DNA of 64,000 nucleotides from Debaryomyces hansenii CBS767 (GCF_000006445.2 NC_006048.2:1550001-1614000), one strand, 5' to 3'. Positions 51,087 through 61,349 are shown, numbered from the stretch's first letter. The notes: generated by a model from the sequence alone, not told the origin. A program made the numbers and translations.

Positions 51087-52658
51087 ATGATGAATAACGA
51101 TAAAATATGCTCTACGGATGATGAGTTGAGCACGGACGATGAGTTTGAATACGTAGAAACAGAACAATTAGATGATATAATTCAGACAAGCCAGCGTCAA
51201 TATAGACCAGGAGATAATGCAAAATCAACCAAAAACCAACTAGATGAATCAAAAGAGTTCTTTGATAAGTATGCTGATAAATATTTGGAATTTACCGATA
51301 ATAACCCCACTACATTCCATGTAATTGACTATTTCAAGAGACTATTGGAGGAACATGGGTTTAAATACATTCCAGAAGGAGCTGCTATAAGTGAAGAAAT
51401 ATCGAAGAGGATCAGGGAAGGGGGGCTTTTTTTCAGCGTGAGGTCGGATTTGAGTATCGTGGGATTTGTTGTGGGAGGTAAATGGGATGCGGGTAGTGGA
51501 ATTGGGGTCATTGGGTCTCACGTTGATTCGCTATCAATTAAACTCAAGCCTGTTTCCAAACATAAAGCTATAAATGGATTTAATATGCTAGGAGTGGCTG
51601 GATATAGTTCGACGTTGACGGAGCTATGTTTAGATAGAGACTTTGGAATTGGGGGGACGATACTTGTGAAGAATGGAGACGGTAAAATGACTAGAAAGTT
51701 GGTTAATTCGACTCCGCATCCGATTGCAAAAATACCTAAACTAGCAGAGCATTTTGGCGAAATTGCAGACAAAAAATATAACCAGGAGACTCAGATGGTG
51801 CCAATTATTGGCTATGGACAGAATGAAGACGAACCTAGCGAAGTGGAGAAAAAGAGCCCATTATATGGCAAGCATTCGTTAGAATTATTACGGTATATAT
51901 CCAAGATATCGGAAACGCCCGTTGATCGAATAATTGGCCTTGATTTGGAGTTGTTCGATGTTCAAAGCGCCACCAGGGGTGGACTTTGTAAGGAATTCAT
52001 ATTTGCCCCTAGAATTGACGATAGATTGTGTTCATTTGCTGCTGTCTATAGTTTGATTGAGTATAGTAAAACGTTCAATGAAGACTTCGGGGAATATGAT
52101 GATTTTAATGCGGTCTTGCTAGTGGATAACGAAGAAATTGGCTCGGGAACTAGAACCGGTGCAAAAGGTAAATTCCTAAACGCCGTTTTGGATAGGGTTA
52201 TCGCAATCAGAGGTGAAAAGTCACCAGCTGCTAATTTGGCCTTTGCAAACTCTGTAATACTTTCAGCAGATGTAACACACGCATTGAATCCGAATTTTAA
52301 AGAAGCGTATTTAAAGGATCATTATCCGCTTCCAAACAAAGGACTCACCATTAAAGTCGATCCGAATGGACATGTCATGACGGATACGATTGGCCAAGTT
52401 TTGTTGGGCGATATTGCTCGTAAAGAAAACCAGCAGTTGCAGACATTCCATATTCGAAACGATGGTAGATCGGGTAGCACCATAGGTCCTGCCTTGGCGT
52501 GTGATACGGGTGCAAGGGTTATTGATGTTGGATTACCACAATTATCAATGCACAGTATAAGAGCCATGTGTGGTTTTAAAGAAGTTGGTCTTGGAGTTAA
52601 CATTTTCAAGTCCTTTTTCAAACATTGGAGAAAATCGTACGACGAAATAGACTATTAA
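51087..52658 (+). CDS. LAP4: Aminopeptidase I, M18 family
   Basis: A zinc aminopeptidase that forms large homo-oligomers. In yeast it is delivered to the vacuole by the Cvt pathway. The 523-residue product has M18 metal motifs (GVIGSHVDSLSIKLKP, DNEEIGS, and LSMHSIRAMCG near the end) and follows Ape1 along its length (NPTTFHV, LFDVQSATRGG, LCSFAAVYSLIEY). The first 65 residues are Asp/Ser/Glu-rich and do not look like the amphipathic propeptide of baker's yeast Ape1. TACTAAC at 51055 and GTAAGT at 51017 lie upstream, but no good 3' site lies before the ATG. Gene identity is firm; vacuolar targeting is not. Confidence 0.9.
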   Translation: MMNNDKICSTDDELSTDDEFEYVETEQLDDIIQTSQRQYRPGDNAKSTKNQLDESKEFFDKYADKYLEFTDNNPTTFHVIDYFKRLLEEHGFKYIPEGAAISEEISKRIREGGLFFSVRSDLSIVGFVVGGKWDAGSGIGVIGSHVDSLSIKLKPVSKHKAINGFNMLGVAGYSSTLTELCLDRDFGIGGTILVKNGDGKMTRKLVNSTPHPIAKIPKLAEHFGEIADKKYNQETQMVPIIGYGQNEDEPSEVEKKSPLYGKHSLELLRYISKISETPVDRIIGLDLELFDVQSATRGGLCKEFIFAPRIDDRLCSFAAVYSLIEYSKTFNEDFGEYDDFNAVLLVDNEEIGSGTRTGAKGKFLNAVLDRVIAIRGEKSPAANLAFANSVILSADVTHALNPNFKEAYLKDHYPLPNKGLTIKVDPNGHVMTDTIGQVLLGDIARKENQQLQTFHIRNDGRSGSTIGPALACDTGARVIDVGLPQLSMHSIRAMCGFKEVGLGVNIFKSFFKHWRKSYDEIDY

Positions 52659-52839
52659 TATATCATTAAATCATGTATTTAAATAGGTGAATTACAAATA
52701 AATGCTTCCCATCCAGGGTATACAACTTATAAAACATATGACGGCCGTTTTGACGCGAGAACATAACACGACAAACCGTCGTAAGAATCGTAGCAGAGCA
52801 TGCAAAATTAGGTATAGTACAAGGTATGTGTTGGAATTA

Positions 52840-53250
52840 TTATATGCATCCGAGGATAAGCGATGCTACAACAAATGATGAATATGCCCACTTCATCTTC
52901 ATATTTGACATATTGCCTTCACCCATGTTGGCAGACGACATCAGGTCGGTATTTGATGCCAATGATGTCATTGCTCCTCCACCACTAGAGCTACCAGAGG
53001 CGCTGCTTTGTAACGTCAACGTTCCGAGTGCCGAGCTAGCTTTGAACGAACCTGTAACATCTCCACCAGACGAAGAAGCCACCAATATATCGTCGTTGGC
53101 ACTATTACTTATTCCAGCAGCATTCTGATGCTTTCCATCCCTGGATAACGAGGTGACCAATTGTAAGTTATTTAATCCAGTAGCAGAACTCATTTGGTCT
53201 GTAAATGAAGTTGTAGCAGATGTGTCTAAAAGCAATTCTGTATTAGCCAT
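52840..53250 (-). CDS. Small Ser-rich protein with hydrophobic tail, unknown
   Basis: A 136-residue frame from an ATG in good context (AAA ATG GCT). It is rich in Ser, Ala, Gly and Thr, with an SSGGD/SSASGSSSGGG tract, and ends in a hydrophobic segment WAYSSFVVASLILGCI. The tail looks like a GPI-attachment or tail-anchor segment, but no signal peptide is present. A GPI protein would need a missing exon. A C-run (CCCCCCCC) about 60 bp upstream could act as a stress-type element. I do not recognise a family. The composition argues for a real protein, but it could be spurious. Confidence 0.5.
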   Translation of the reverse strand: MANTELLLDTSATTSFTDQMSSATGLNNLQLVTSLSRDGKHQNAAGISNSANDDILVASSSGGDVTGSFKASSALGTLTLQSSASGSSSGGGAMTSLASNTDLMSSANMGEGNMSNMKMKWAYSSFVVASLILGCI

Positions 53251-54040
53251 TTTGGATATTTGACTGGTTGGATTCTAATAAATTCAGTACGAAATAGAAT
53301 TAAAATTCATCAGCCCCCCCACATGAAAAATAGTCGACTTCTACTTTATTTATACCTTAATGCCATCTTCGACTGACACAAATCAGGTACGGTTTTGCAA
53401 ATTGAAACAAAAACATGAAAACAATGCAAGGGGTACAACAATGACGTAACCAAAGGAGATTTTTATTGTTTCGCTTCAACAAGCTTTGTAAATATTGAGC
53501 ATTAATCTCGTCAGACAGTTTTGAGAATAGGGGAAAGATCACGCTATACTAACAGATTATATAATAGTGAGTACGAAACCTACATAGTCACATAGTTATA
53601 TAGTTACATAGGTGTATTTGATACTTTCATCGTCCAGTGAAGAAACGGTGTTTGGGTGGAGTATGCAAGCGCGTATAGAGCATCGACATCAAAAATCGGT
53701 TAGTGTAACAGAGAACAATAGGAATGCATACTGGAATCGGCAGAGTGTATTTAAATGCAAGACTACCACCAAGCAAACAATCTTGTATACATTTAATAGA
53801 CGCAAATCTTTTGGACTATTGTTGTCACTTGTTGTGGTATTTATTGTTGTCAGATGACGATTTGATTACAATGTATGAAACGGAGGAGCGAGAAATTGAC
53901 GAGATTATGCCTGAAGCTGTGAAAATATCATATGACGTCAAGTGAAAGCACAAAAGTGTAGATTGATAAAGGGAAATACTAAACTGATAAATAAATCTAT
54001 GTATTTGACGAGGTGAATTGAAATTGTAGTACAGTAAAGT
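53251..54040. other. Intergenic region with short unassigned frames
   Basis: 790 bp between the small Ser-rich frame and the transporter stop. A 73-codon frame at 53724-53945 (+) has a Leu/Cys-rich centre and acidic end and overlaps another frame. It may be a fragment or an exon, but I find no splice signals and no family. Confidence 0.35.
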
Positions 54041-55903
54041 TCAATTATTCGAGAGCAAAGTACGTTCTTCGTCGATCTGTGGTGGTTTGAACGTACTATC
54101 ACCGGAGATTGCACGGAAAGCCTTTTGGAATATGTTTGGTTTCTCTAATTGGCGAACTTTATATTTGAAAATGACGTCGAATGAAGGTGGTTCGATTTCT
54201 TGTGGAGGTACATTGGAGTCCAAGACCGAGAGGTCAGGTGGTACGGGTGGTGGATTACCAGTAATAAGACCGTCTAACTCTGGTTTGGCCTTTGAATTAC
54301 GAGCAATTGATGCTGGGGATTGGCGAAATGCTTCATTAACTATGTTTGCATGGTTTGGAGTTTCAACGGAGATACTAGTTCTGCGAACCTCGATACCGCT
54401 ATCTCTATCTGCAGCCCCGTAGTTATTGATAGTAGTAGTTGATGCATTGTTTCCACTGGATGCACCCGAATGGAACGAAAAAATAGACGAGTTATCATCA
54501 AATACGGAGCCCATGTCCTCTAAGCTCAACCCCTTTGTTTCCGGAAACAAGAAGTGGACGCATAAAAATGATAATGCACACGAGACGGCTGAGATCAAAT
54601 AGGTTCTCCATTTAATGGTATCCAACAATATTGGGGTCATTTCCCCTACGATGAAGTTGAATAGCCAATTAGTTGCAGTGGACATGGCAGCACCTTTAGA
54701 TCTAATACTATTAGGTAATACTTCATTCATCATCCATGGGATTGGCCCCCAACTTGCACCAAATGCAGCATTGAATATGATCACCGATACAACCACTATG
54801 TTTGGGGTATAAATGTTATCAAGGAATAATGAATACGAAATCACTAATAATGGTATACCCATGACAACAGCGCCAGACAACAATAACGGCTTTCTGCCCC
54901 AACCATCCACCAAATACCATGGCGGAATTGTACTCAATACGTAAACTATGGAATTAATACCAGTCATTAAAATGGCCTGTCTACCAACCCAACCGGCCAG
55001 CTCAAAAATCATAGGCGCATAATAGGAAACCATATTAATACCATTCAATTGTGCAAACATCTGCGAAAAGCACGCAACTGAAAGACGTTTCTTATACTTA
55101 GTTAACATATAACGATATGAACGTTCCCCTCCTTCCACTCTTGCGATGAGAATGTTTTCCTTAATGTTTCTATATTCCGTTTTAGATAATTCGTCTTCAA
55201 CATCACCATCACCATACAAATCAGAAATCACAATCATTCCTTCAATATCATGATCATGATCTAAAAGCCATCTTGGAGTTTCTACGATTACGAATGATCC
55301 AATAAACAAAAGGCCACCCATGACACATTGGATGGCCAATGGAGTTCTCCATGAGTAGTCATTTTCTATGAACGAAAACCCATAATCCACCCAAATACTT
55401 GTAGAGTAACCAATGATGTTACCAGTAAATTCTAAGCACGCATAGAATCCTCTATCATCAGGTGGACTGATTTCAGACTGATAGCATGGAATGATAGTAG
55501 TCAAAAACCCAATTGCCACACCACTGATAAACCTTCCTGCCCCTAAGTTAATAATATTGATTGACGAAGTTTGGATAAGCCCCCCGATTATGAAGATAAA
55601 CGATCCATAACGTATAGTGCGTCTTCTTCCGATATGATCACCAACTTTACCCGCAACGAACGATGATATCAAAGCACCAATCTCTAGGATGGCGATCATA
55701 GTACCAATCGCCGTTGGACTTGGATTATTGTAATAGTCTTTGAAATATTTGTTGGTCAATAACGAAGACATCAACCCTTGTTCAAAACCAAACAAGAAGA
55801 CACCTAAAGATACGAAAATCGACGTAAAATTAAGCAAGCTTCTTCCAACAAGAAAGCTTTCTTTTATCTGAATATTATGATGCTGATTTGGGTGAACATT
55901 CAT
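54041..55903 (-). CDS. MFS transporter, sugar porter family, long C-terminal tail
   Basis: The 620-residue protein has twelve likely membrane spans (about 25-470), with sugar-porter signatures GDHIGRRRT after TM2, VETPRWLLDHD after TM6, and FPETKGLSLEDMG after TM12. It begins in the hexose/glycerol transporter style (FGFEQGLMSSLL). The cytosolic tail of about 145 residues is Ser/Pro-rich and ends in a stretch that looks conserved (SFDVIFKYKVRQLEKPN and STFKPPQIDEERTLL), perhaps a sorting or signalling tail. The substrate cannot be told from sequence; hexose, polyol or glycerol are possible. Confidence 0.85.
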   Translation of the reverse strand: MNVHPNQHHNIQIKESFLVGRSLLNFTSIFVSLGVFLFGFEQGLMSSLLTNKYFKDYYNNPSPTAIGTMIAILEIGALISSFVAGKVGDHIGRRRTIRYGSFIFIIGGLIQTSSINIINLGAGRFISGVAIGFLTTIIPCYQSEISPPDDRGFYACLEFTGNIIGYSTSIWVDYGFSFIENDYSWRTPLAIQCVMGGLLFIGSFVIVETPRWLLDHDHDIEGMIVISDLYGDGDVEDELSKTEYRNIKENILIARVEGGERSYRYMLTKYKKRLSVACFSQMFAQLNGINMVSYYAPMIFELAGWVGRQAILMTGINSIVYVLSTIPPWYLVDGWGRKPLLLSGAVVMGIPLLVISYSLFLDNIYTPNIVVVSVIIFNAAFGASWGPIPWMMNEVLPNSIRSKGAAMSTATNWLFNFIVGEMTPILLDTIKWRTYLISAVSCALSFLCVHFLFPETKGLSLEDMGSVFDDNSSIFSFHSGASSGNNASTTTINNYGAADRDSGIEVRRTSISVETPNHANIVNEAFRQSPASIARNSKAKPELDGLITGNPPPVPPDLSVLDSNVPPQEIEPPSFDVIFKYKVRQLEKPNIFQKAFRAISGDSTFKPPQIDEERTLLSNN

Positions 55904-56232
55904 CTCGCCTATACATCAATTGAGGAAGTACTATTATCATTAAGTAAAGCAAATATCTAGATATTTAGATCCCTTTATAGTGATCCTTATGAACAATACA
56001 CGACCGGGACTAAACAATATAACGATACCATGAAACATGGCATTAACGATCAACCAAAAGCTAATTATGATCAGTCTAGTCCATGTGATGTCGAACAAGC
56101 AATTAAAAATTTATAGGGAATTCAGAGAGTCATGAATACGTATCTACATTTTACAACGATCAGATCGGTAATTACTGCAAAATCTCGTTACAGTAGTTGT
56201 AACATAAAACTAAGACAAGTCCTATCTAAATT

Positions 56233-56266
<34 letters not shown>

Positions 56267-56313
56267 CTAATAGCACATATAACATTAAATAATAATATAC
56301 TGAATTAATAAGA
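55904..56313. other. Intergenic region with a TA microsatellite
   Basis: 410 bp upstream of the transporter and downstream of SEC9. It contains an uninterrupted TA run at about 56238-56264, and otherwise nothing recognised. Confidence 0.5.
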
Positions 56314-57786
56314 TTATCGAATGTTGTTCAATCTGGCACTGTTCATGTGCACGTTAATATCTAATCTATCGGCATCTTCTTCAATCTGTCCTAATCTCTT
56401 ATTTTGACTATCAACTTCATTACCCATAGTCTTCGCCGAGCTTTGCAATTTCTTGGAATACAATCCAATCTGGTCCAAATTGTTGGCCAACTCCTTTTCC
56501 ATTTCGTCGTCCTCACTATCGTTTTCGAATTGATACCTCTGGGCTGCCTCCAAATCTCGTTCACTTCTGTATTTTTGATGCACGTCGGAACTAGTGGCGT
56601 TTTGACTTATACCCTGTTTGATTCTTTGTTCACTAGCATACATTTCTTTACGGTTGGTATCTCTAAGGTATTTTTCTTGCGCCTTATCGGCCTTGATTTG
56701 CATTTCTTGTTGACGCAATCTAGATTTCTTGTTGAAGGGATTACCATAAGCAGGCACAAATATCGATCTATTGTACCTCTTCAAGTCTTTAACCTTTTGA
56801 TCGGCAATTTTACTCTGAGTATCCGCCAACAACAAGTTCAGCTCGGCATTGTACAATCTTTCTGATTGAGACCCCATCATTCCAAGGGTGTTAGTCGCTG
56901 ACGCATCGGCTTCCTGGGCCATCCTCAAGGTATTTCTCGTCGAGCCAACCGATTCCTGCTTAATGAATCTGATATCCTGTTTGATGGCCTCAACCTCGTC
57001 GTCCTCCGAGTCCACCTGTTCCTGCTCGGGCAATTCGTCGACATCAAGATTCAAGTCTTCTTCTTCGGGCAAGTCATTAAGGTCCAACGTTTCATCGTCC
57101 CGCATCTGCGTTCTCTTTATCGGTTTGCTGGGCGTGTACGCCTGGTGTGAAGGAATCGCATTCAAATCCAACGACTCTTCGTCGTACGCCCTCGGACGTC
57201 TGGTGCTCTGTCTCGACGCACGAGCAGTCTCATTTCCATACGGGTCCGCATATCCTGTCACTGCTGTGTTTATCGACTCTGTATCGTCTGCCAACGCACC
57301 ATCATTTTGCACCCCTCCATAGGGATTCGGCTTTGAACCACTCGCTCTCCCTGATGCCCGTGCCCCCCCATATGGATTCGTCTGCGTGTTTCGACCTCCA
57401 GCTCTCTCGCCCCTCGAAGACGCACCGACGTTCCCATTTCCATACGGATTATTCGCTCTTTCACTCCTACTTCCATAAGGATTCGTCGTCTTGTCATACG
57501 GTGAGCTGTTATTACCACCCATTGCCTCGCCATCACCATCACCACCAGCTTCTTGTTGCGCATACGGGTTCCCATTACCATTACCAGCATTCACGTTTGC
57601 ATATGGATTCACCGGCTGGAACCCTGGTTTAGCATTTTGCCTATCCTGTGCATAGTTCTTAAATGCCCCAAACTTCTCTTGTCTTGTCTTATTATCTGAC
57701 TTGGTAGTAACCCCAATTTGGGTTAATTCGTCTCGGATCTCCCCTTCTGTGGGATCCTTCTTCTTGAACATCTTTTTTATACCCAT
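56314..57786 (-). CDS. SEC9: SNAP-25-type t-SNARE Sec9
   Basis: Sec9 provides two of the four SNARE helices for exocytosis at the plasma membrane. The 490-residue product begins MGIKKMFKKKDPTEGEIRDEL as in fungal Sec9. It has a Gly/Asn-rich N-terminal region with repeated NPYG/NPYA units (about 60-170) and acidic linker repeats (LDLNDLPEEE). The Qb SNARE helix lies at about 265-335 and the Qc helix at about 425-490 (EMEKELANNLDQIGLYSKKL to NVHMNSARLNNIR). There is no membrane span, as usual. CACGTG at 57888-57893 lies about 100 bp upstream. Confidence 0.94.
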   Translation of the reverse strand: MGIKKMFKKKDPTEGEIRDELTQIGVTTKSDNKTRQEKFGAFKNYAQDRQNAKPGFQPVNPYANVNAGNGNGNPYAQQEAGGDGDGEAMGGNNSSPYDKTTNPYGSRSERANNPYGNGNVGASSRGERAGGRNTQTNPYGGARASGRASGSKPNPYGGVQNDGALADDTESINTAVTGYADPYGNETARASRQSTRRPRAYDEESLDLNAIPSHQAYTPSKPIKRTQMRDDETLDLNDLPEEEDLNLDVDELPEQEQVDSEDDEVEAIKQDIRFIKQESVGSTRNTLRMAQEADASATNTLGMMGSQSERLYNAELNLLLADTQSKIADQKVKDLKRYNRSIFVPAYGNPFNKKSRLRQQEMQIKADKAQEKYLRDTNRKEMYASEQRIKQGISQNATSSDVHQKYRSERDLEAAQRYQFENDSEDDEMEKELANNLDQIGLYSKKLQSSAKTMGNEVDSQNKRLGQIEEDADRLDINVHMNSARLNNIR

Positions 57787-58098
57787 ATTGATAACTTATA
57801 CACACTTCCCGCCGGATAATCTGTGAAATACCACTATCATTTACCTGTTTACTCGTATAGATCATGATAAAAATCGCAAATAAACGGCACGTGACAATAT
57901 TCAAGCCTGTCTCTGTGACCTGGGAAAAAGAAAAAAAATCTGACACAAGGGCTTGCAAAAAAAAGGTCTGTGCATCATTGAATTAAGGCTTCATCCCCTC
58001 GTAAGCAGTGAACGGCTCATTAACCAACACGGAATAAAAAAGTGGGCACATATAATAAGATTGGAGTATAAAAAAAAAAGTTGCATATATAAAACCAC
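57787..58098. promoter_or_regulatory. SEC9 promoter with E-box
   Basis: CACGTGA at 57888-57894 lies 102 bp before the SEC9 ATG. On the other side TATATAAA at 58086 sits only a few bases before the ATG of the next small frame, too close to be its TATA box. Poly-A runs are present. Confidence 0.4.
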
Positions 58099-58443
58099 AT
58101 GGCAGTTCATTATTTAGAAGAGAGTCGTAGTACGACGGATATTAAAAAAAGAAAGATAGAAGGTAAAGAAAGTATAGACAAGATGTTTTTGAGCATAAAG
58201 AATGAAGAATTTAGGGTTTCAGAGAGTGGAACAGTGATTAACGGGCGTAGTGGGCTCGTTACACCTTCGAAGAGTAACGATGAGAAGGTGCGCGAGATTT
58301 CGGGGGTCGGAGATGGATCTGAGATGGACACCCGAGAAGACGAATGTCCATGTGGATATTTTCATGGGCCAGGTGAAAGTGGACATCATGATATAAGGGC
58401 TGTTGGGTTTACCAGTCAGCCGTTACTTCGGGGACCTGATTAG
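58099..58443 (+). CDS. Small protein of unknown function with a Cys/His cluster
   Basis: A 114-residue frame, charged throughout, with DECPCGYFHGPGESGHHD near the end (two Cys and three His close together), which might bind a metal. The sequence is not low complexity, and I do not recognise a family. It follows a TATA-like block by about 10 bases, which makes the 5' end odd; a downstream ATG (Met29, Met74) could serve. It is divergent from SEC9. It may be real or a chance frame. Confidence 0.4.
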   Translation: MAVHYLEESRSTTDIKKRKIEGKESIDKMFLSIKNEEFRVSESGTVINGRSGLVTPSKSNDEKVREISGVGDGSEMDTREDECPCGYFHGPGESGHHDIRAVGFTSQPLLRGPD

Positions 58444-59504
58444 ATGTGGGGGACTGAGTTGGGGTGTTGATAGTTGATAGTTGGTGTGTTCATAGTTGGT
58501 ATGTTGGTATGTTGATAGTTGGTATGTTGGTATGTTGATAGTTGGTATGTTGATAGGTTGTAGGTTGAGTAAGCCGATTAGACCGATAATGGGTTGGATT
58601 AGGTGCCACGAGATGATGAGATGATGAGATGATACAAGTAAAATTGCTACGATCGTGGGGTGTTAGCACTAATAGGGTAGGATATGACAGGTGATGAATA
58701 GGGGAATAGATATATAGAAAGAAGAATGCATTGCTGTTGTTATTTGCCAGTTGGGTCTACAGAGCTCGGCGGATTTGTAGCATATTCTATGAGGAGTGGA
58801 TCCTCACTTTAGATCGTTGCGGGGAATTACAGGAGTTTGTAAACGTGTTGTAACTGTTTTGGCCTTTTGGTTGAAACATCGTTTCTACGAACAGAGAAAT
58901 ATCGGAAAACCTATCTAATATTCTTGAGGATAGTCTTGGATAGATTTTTGGAAGATCTTTGTCTTTGTTTCTCTTGTAATATACTTGCTACTCCGCAGCT
59001 TCGGGGTCGGGTCGCAATTTTGCAGCCTTCGCACCCATGGATATGACGATATTCCGATTAGACGTATGACCTTAGTCAATCTAGATAACATCTAATGCTT
59101 TTAATATTATATAGAATTGCCATTTCTCATCCAAAGTAAAAACTATTTCATTTTAAATGATTAGGTGTAGAATGTAGAACTGAGGTTTTGATCTTTCAGC
59201 ACAATCTTCCTCAGATACCATATCTCCACATTTGAGGATACACCCACAAAAATCCTTGACTCATTCCTGTTGAAATAAGCTCAAGCTAAAGATAAGAGTG
59301 ATTTGTGTCATATGTTATTTAGAGAGACCAAAAAATGTTTTGAGAGTTCGCTCTAGAATAAACTATATCATCATTAGTACATTATATCAGGAACCAAATA
59401 CTTCATAGAAGTTGATGGATGCCAATAATGAAGTAGGATCTTCATGTATATTTTCATTTGTATCAGACCAGATGAAATTACCAAAGTCTACACTAGCAGC
59501 TTTA
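58444..59504. other. Gene-free region with simple repeats
   Basis: 58470-58570 is a degenerate run of GTTGATAGTTGGTATGTT-type units on the plus strand. GATGATGAGATGATGAGATG follows at about 58612. A GC-rich patch at 58990-59040 (CTCCGCAGCTTCGGGGTCGG and onwards) stands out in this AT-rich DNA and could be part of an RNA or a regulatory site. I cannot name it. Confidence 0.5.
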
Positions 59505-60423
59505 AAGTACTTCTAAATTATTCAAATCCTCATTATTTTCTTTCAAATCAAATTGCACCTTCCAATCTGATTTGACTATTTTTATTTCATAATACACGTT
59601 TGCAACAGGAATTAATTCTGACATACATTTCATTATTGAAACTCCCTTTCGACAGTTTATGTACGAAGTCTCTCTAATGCTAGTATTTGGTGAATGATAG
59701 TTAAAGAATAAGCATACTGTACTAATATACAACGCATATGGCATTAGATGTAGTAAAGCACATCTTTTATAGTCGATCCTTTCAACTAATGTTATAATTT
59801 CGCAGCTAAGATTATATGATTGCAATTCATTCTTCTGTACTAACTTAGGATCGTGTGTTTTTGTGGATGGCTTGGTGATTAACAACTGAGTAATATAATA
59901 ACAAAGCTCTATAGTAAGTGCCATTCTCATATTTGGATGATCTGGGATATCGTTTTTGGACCTGCAGAGCGATGGTAATTCTTTAATCCACTTTGACAAA
60001 TTAACCTTAGCCTCATAGATCTAACAAAATGCAAAGCTCTCTCAATATAAGCAAAGATCAGATGAGAAGAAATAGGTAACTTTGTAGAAATATCCTCTGA
60101 GTCTAAATAGGGGTCCATTCCTAGTATATGAGATCGTGATCTGTCAACTATGAAGCAACACCAAAACACTTTTTGTCTTAATTCTTTTTCAGCGTTGGAT
60201 ATGGGCATATCATCAGCATCCAATGTAAATCCAGATGGTTCGATAACGCAATAGCCAAAGACATATAACATGATGACTTTACTTCAGTATTATCTGTCAT
60301 CTCCAATAAAGAATATAAAATCAAAGACTGAACATGAGTAATACTAACCGAATGTATTTCTTCCATTACTTGCTTTGCAGCCAAATCCGTATAATCGACA
60401 TAATTGGGATCCCTACACCTCAA
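59505..60423 (-). pseudogene. Fungal zinc-cluster transcription factor, middle homology region, frameshifted
   Basis: Three overlapping minus-strand frames (60423-60178, 60271-59927, 59999-59502) together read as one fungal-specific transcription-factor domain. The first gives SLILYSLLEMTDNTEVKSSCYMSLAIAL. The second gives ISNAEKELRQKVFWCCFIVDRSRSHILG, the family's Leu-Arg-Arg-x-Trp-type motif. The third gives LSKWIKELPSLCRSKN and a helical end. Reading passes from first to second near 60212 and from second to third near 60010, so two indels are implied. No Zn2Cys6 cluster or N-terminal part precedes it. It is a decayed regulator. Confidence 0.7.
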
Positions 60424-60706
60424 CTACCAAATGAAATATTCTTTTAAATATATTACGCAATATAAAAATGTACATACAGACATGCCAGATTAACAAAAAT
60501 AATTAAGATATAAAAGGAAGAAAGAAGGAAAGATATTGGATAGCCCATGAAAACGGACATTTTTCTAATTTAATAAATTTACAGGAATTTATCAGATAGC
60601 TTTGACACTGATTATGATTTTTTCTTGTTTCGATCTAGTTTACATCAAGGATTGGGCCCTTCATCTAGCCATAGATCCACAGCTCTTAATTCATGAAATA
60701 AAATGC

Positions 60707-61171
60707 TTATTCTAAAGTTGAAATTTCCTTAACAACTTCGTCAAATCCTTCTCTATATTCATCAGTCTTGCTAGCATTTTTGCTCGACTTACCACCGCCT
60801 GGAACAACCATAACACACGAGGTTGGTCTCTTGGTAGCACCTGCAGATCCTAAGTCTTCTTTCGATGGAATGAACACAAATGGCACCGAAGTATCTTCAC
60901 ATAAAACTGGGATGTGTGAAATGACGTCTGGTGGTGAAATATCACCAGCAATGACAACTAATCCCTTTTCACCCTTTCTCAATGCTTTGACGACTTCCTT
61001 AACACCTCTCTTGACATGCTTGGCCTTAGATGCCTTCTTAACGGTCTTTAAGACTTTCTTATTTAATTTCTTTGATGCCAATGGTGTAGCGAATGGCAAA
61101 ACTGCCGACATTCTCTTTTCGTAGTTATCTTCAGCGTCTTCTGATTTAGAAACCTTTTCCTTCTTAGCCAT
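60707..61171 (-). CDS. NHP2: H/ACA snoRNP protein Nhp2
   Basis: Nhp2 is an L7Ae-family RNA-binding protein of H/ACA snoRNPs, which guide pseudouridylation of rRNA in the nucleolus. The 154-residue product has a Lys-rich start, the PLASKKLNKKVLKTVKKASKAKHVKRGVKEV stretch, and the L7Ae core (GLVVIAGDISPPDVISHIPVLCEDTSVPFVFIPSKEDLG). It ends PTSCVMVVPGG with a short tail. The length agrees with the family. It is divergent from the KH-like gene over 207 bp. Confidence 0.96.
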   Translation of the reverse strand: MAKKEKVSKSEDAEDNYEKRMSAVLPFATPLASKKLNKKVLKTVKKASKAKHVKRGVKEVVKALRKGEKGLVVIAGDISPPDVISHIPVLCEDTSVPFVFIPSKEDLGSAGATKRPTSCVMVVPGGGKSSKNASKTDEYREGFDEVVKEISTLE

Positions 61172-61349
61172 CTTTTGTTATTTCTTTATTACTTGTATAA
61201 TAAATTCTTCACCCTATATGCTTCGCTTTTCAGTATTAAAAAAATTTCATCAAAGCGATGCCATAGTAAACGTAAATTACACAAAATACCAAAATGAATA
61301 ACTCTGGTTCTTGGACGACCAGACTATCTATATCTATACTAGTACATTA

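Noticed and set aside
53724..53945. 73-codon frame as a gene
   Set aside because: No family is recognised, it overlaps another frame, a stop lies just upstream, and no splice signals support an exon.
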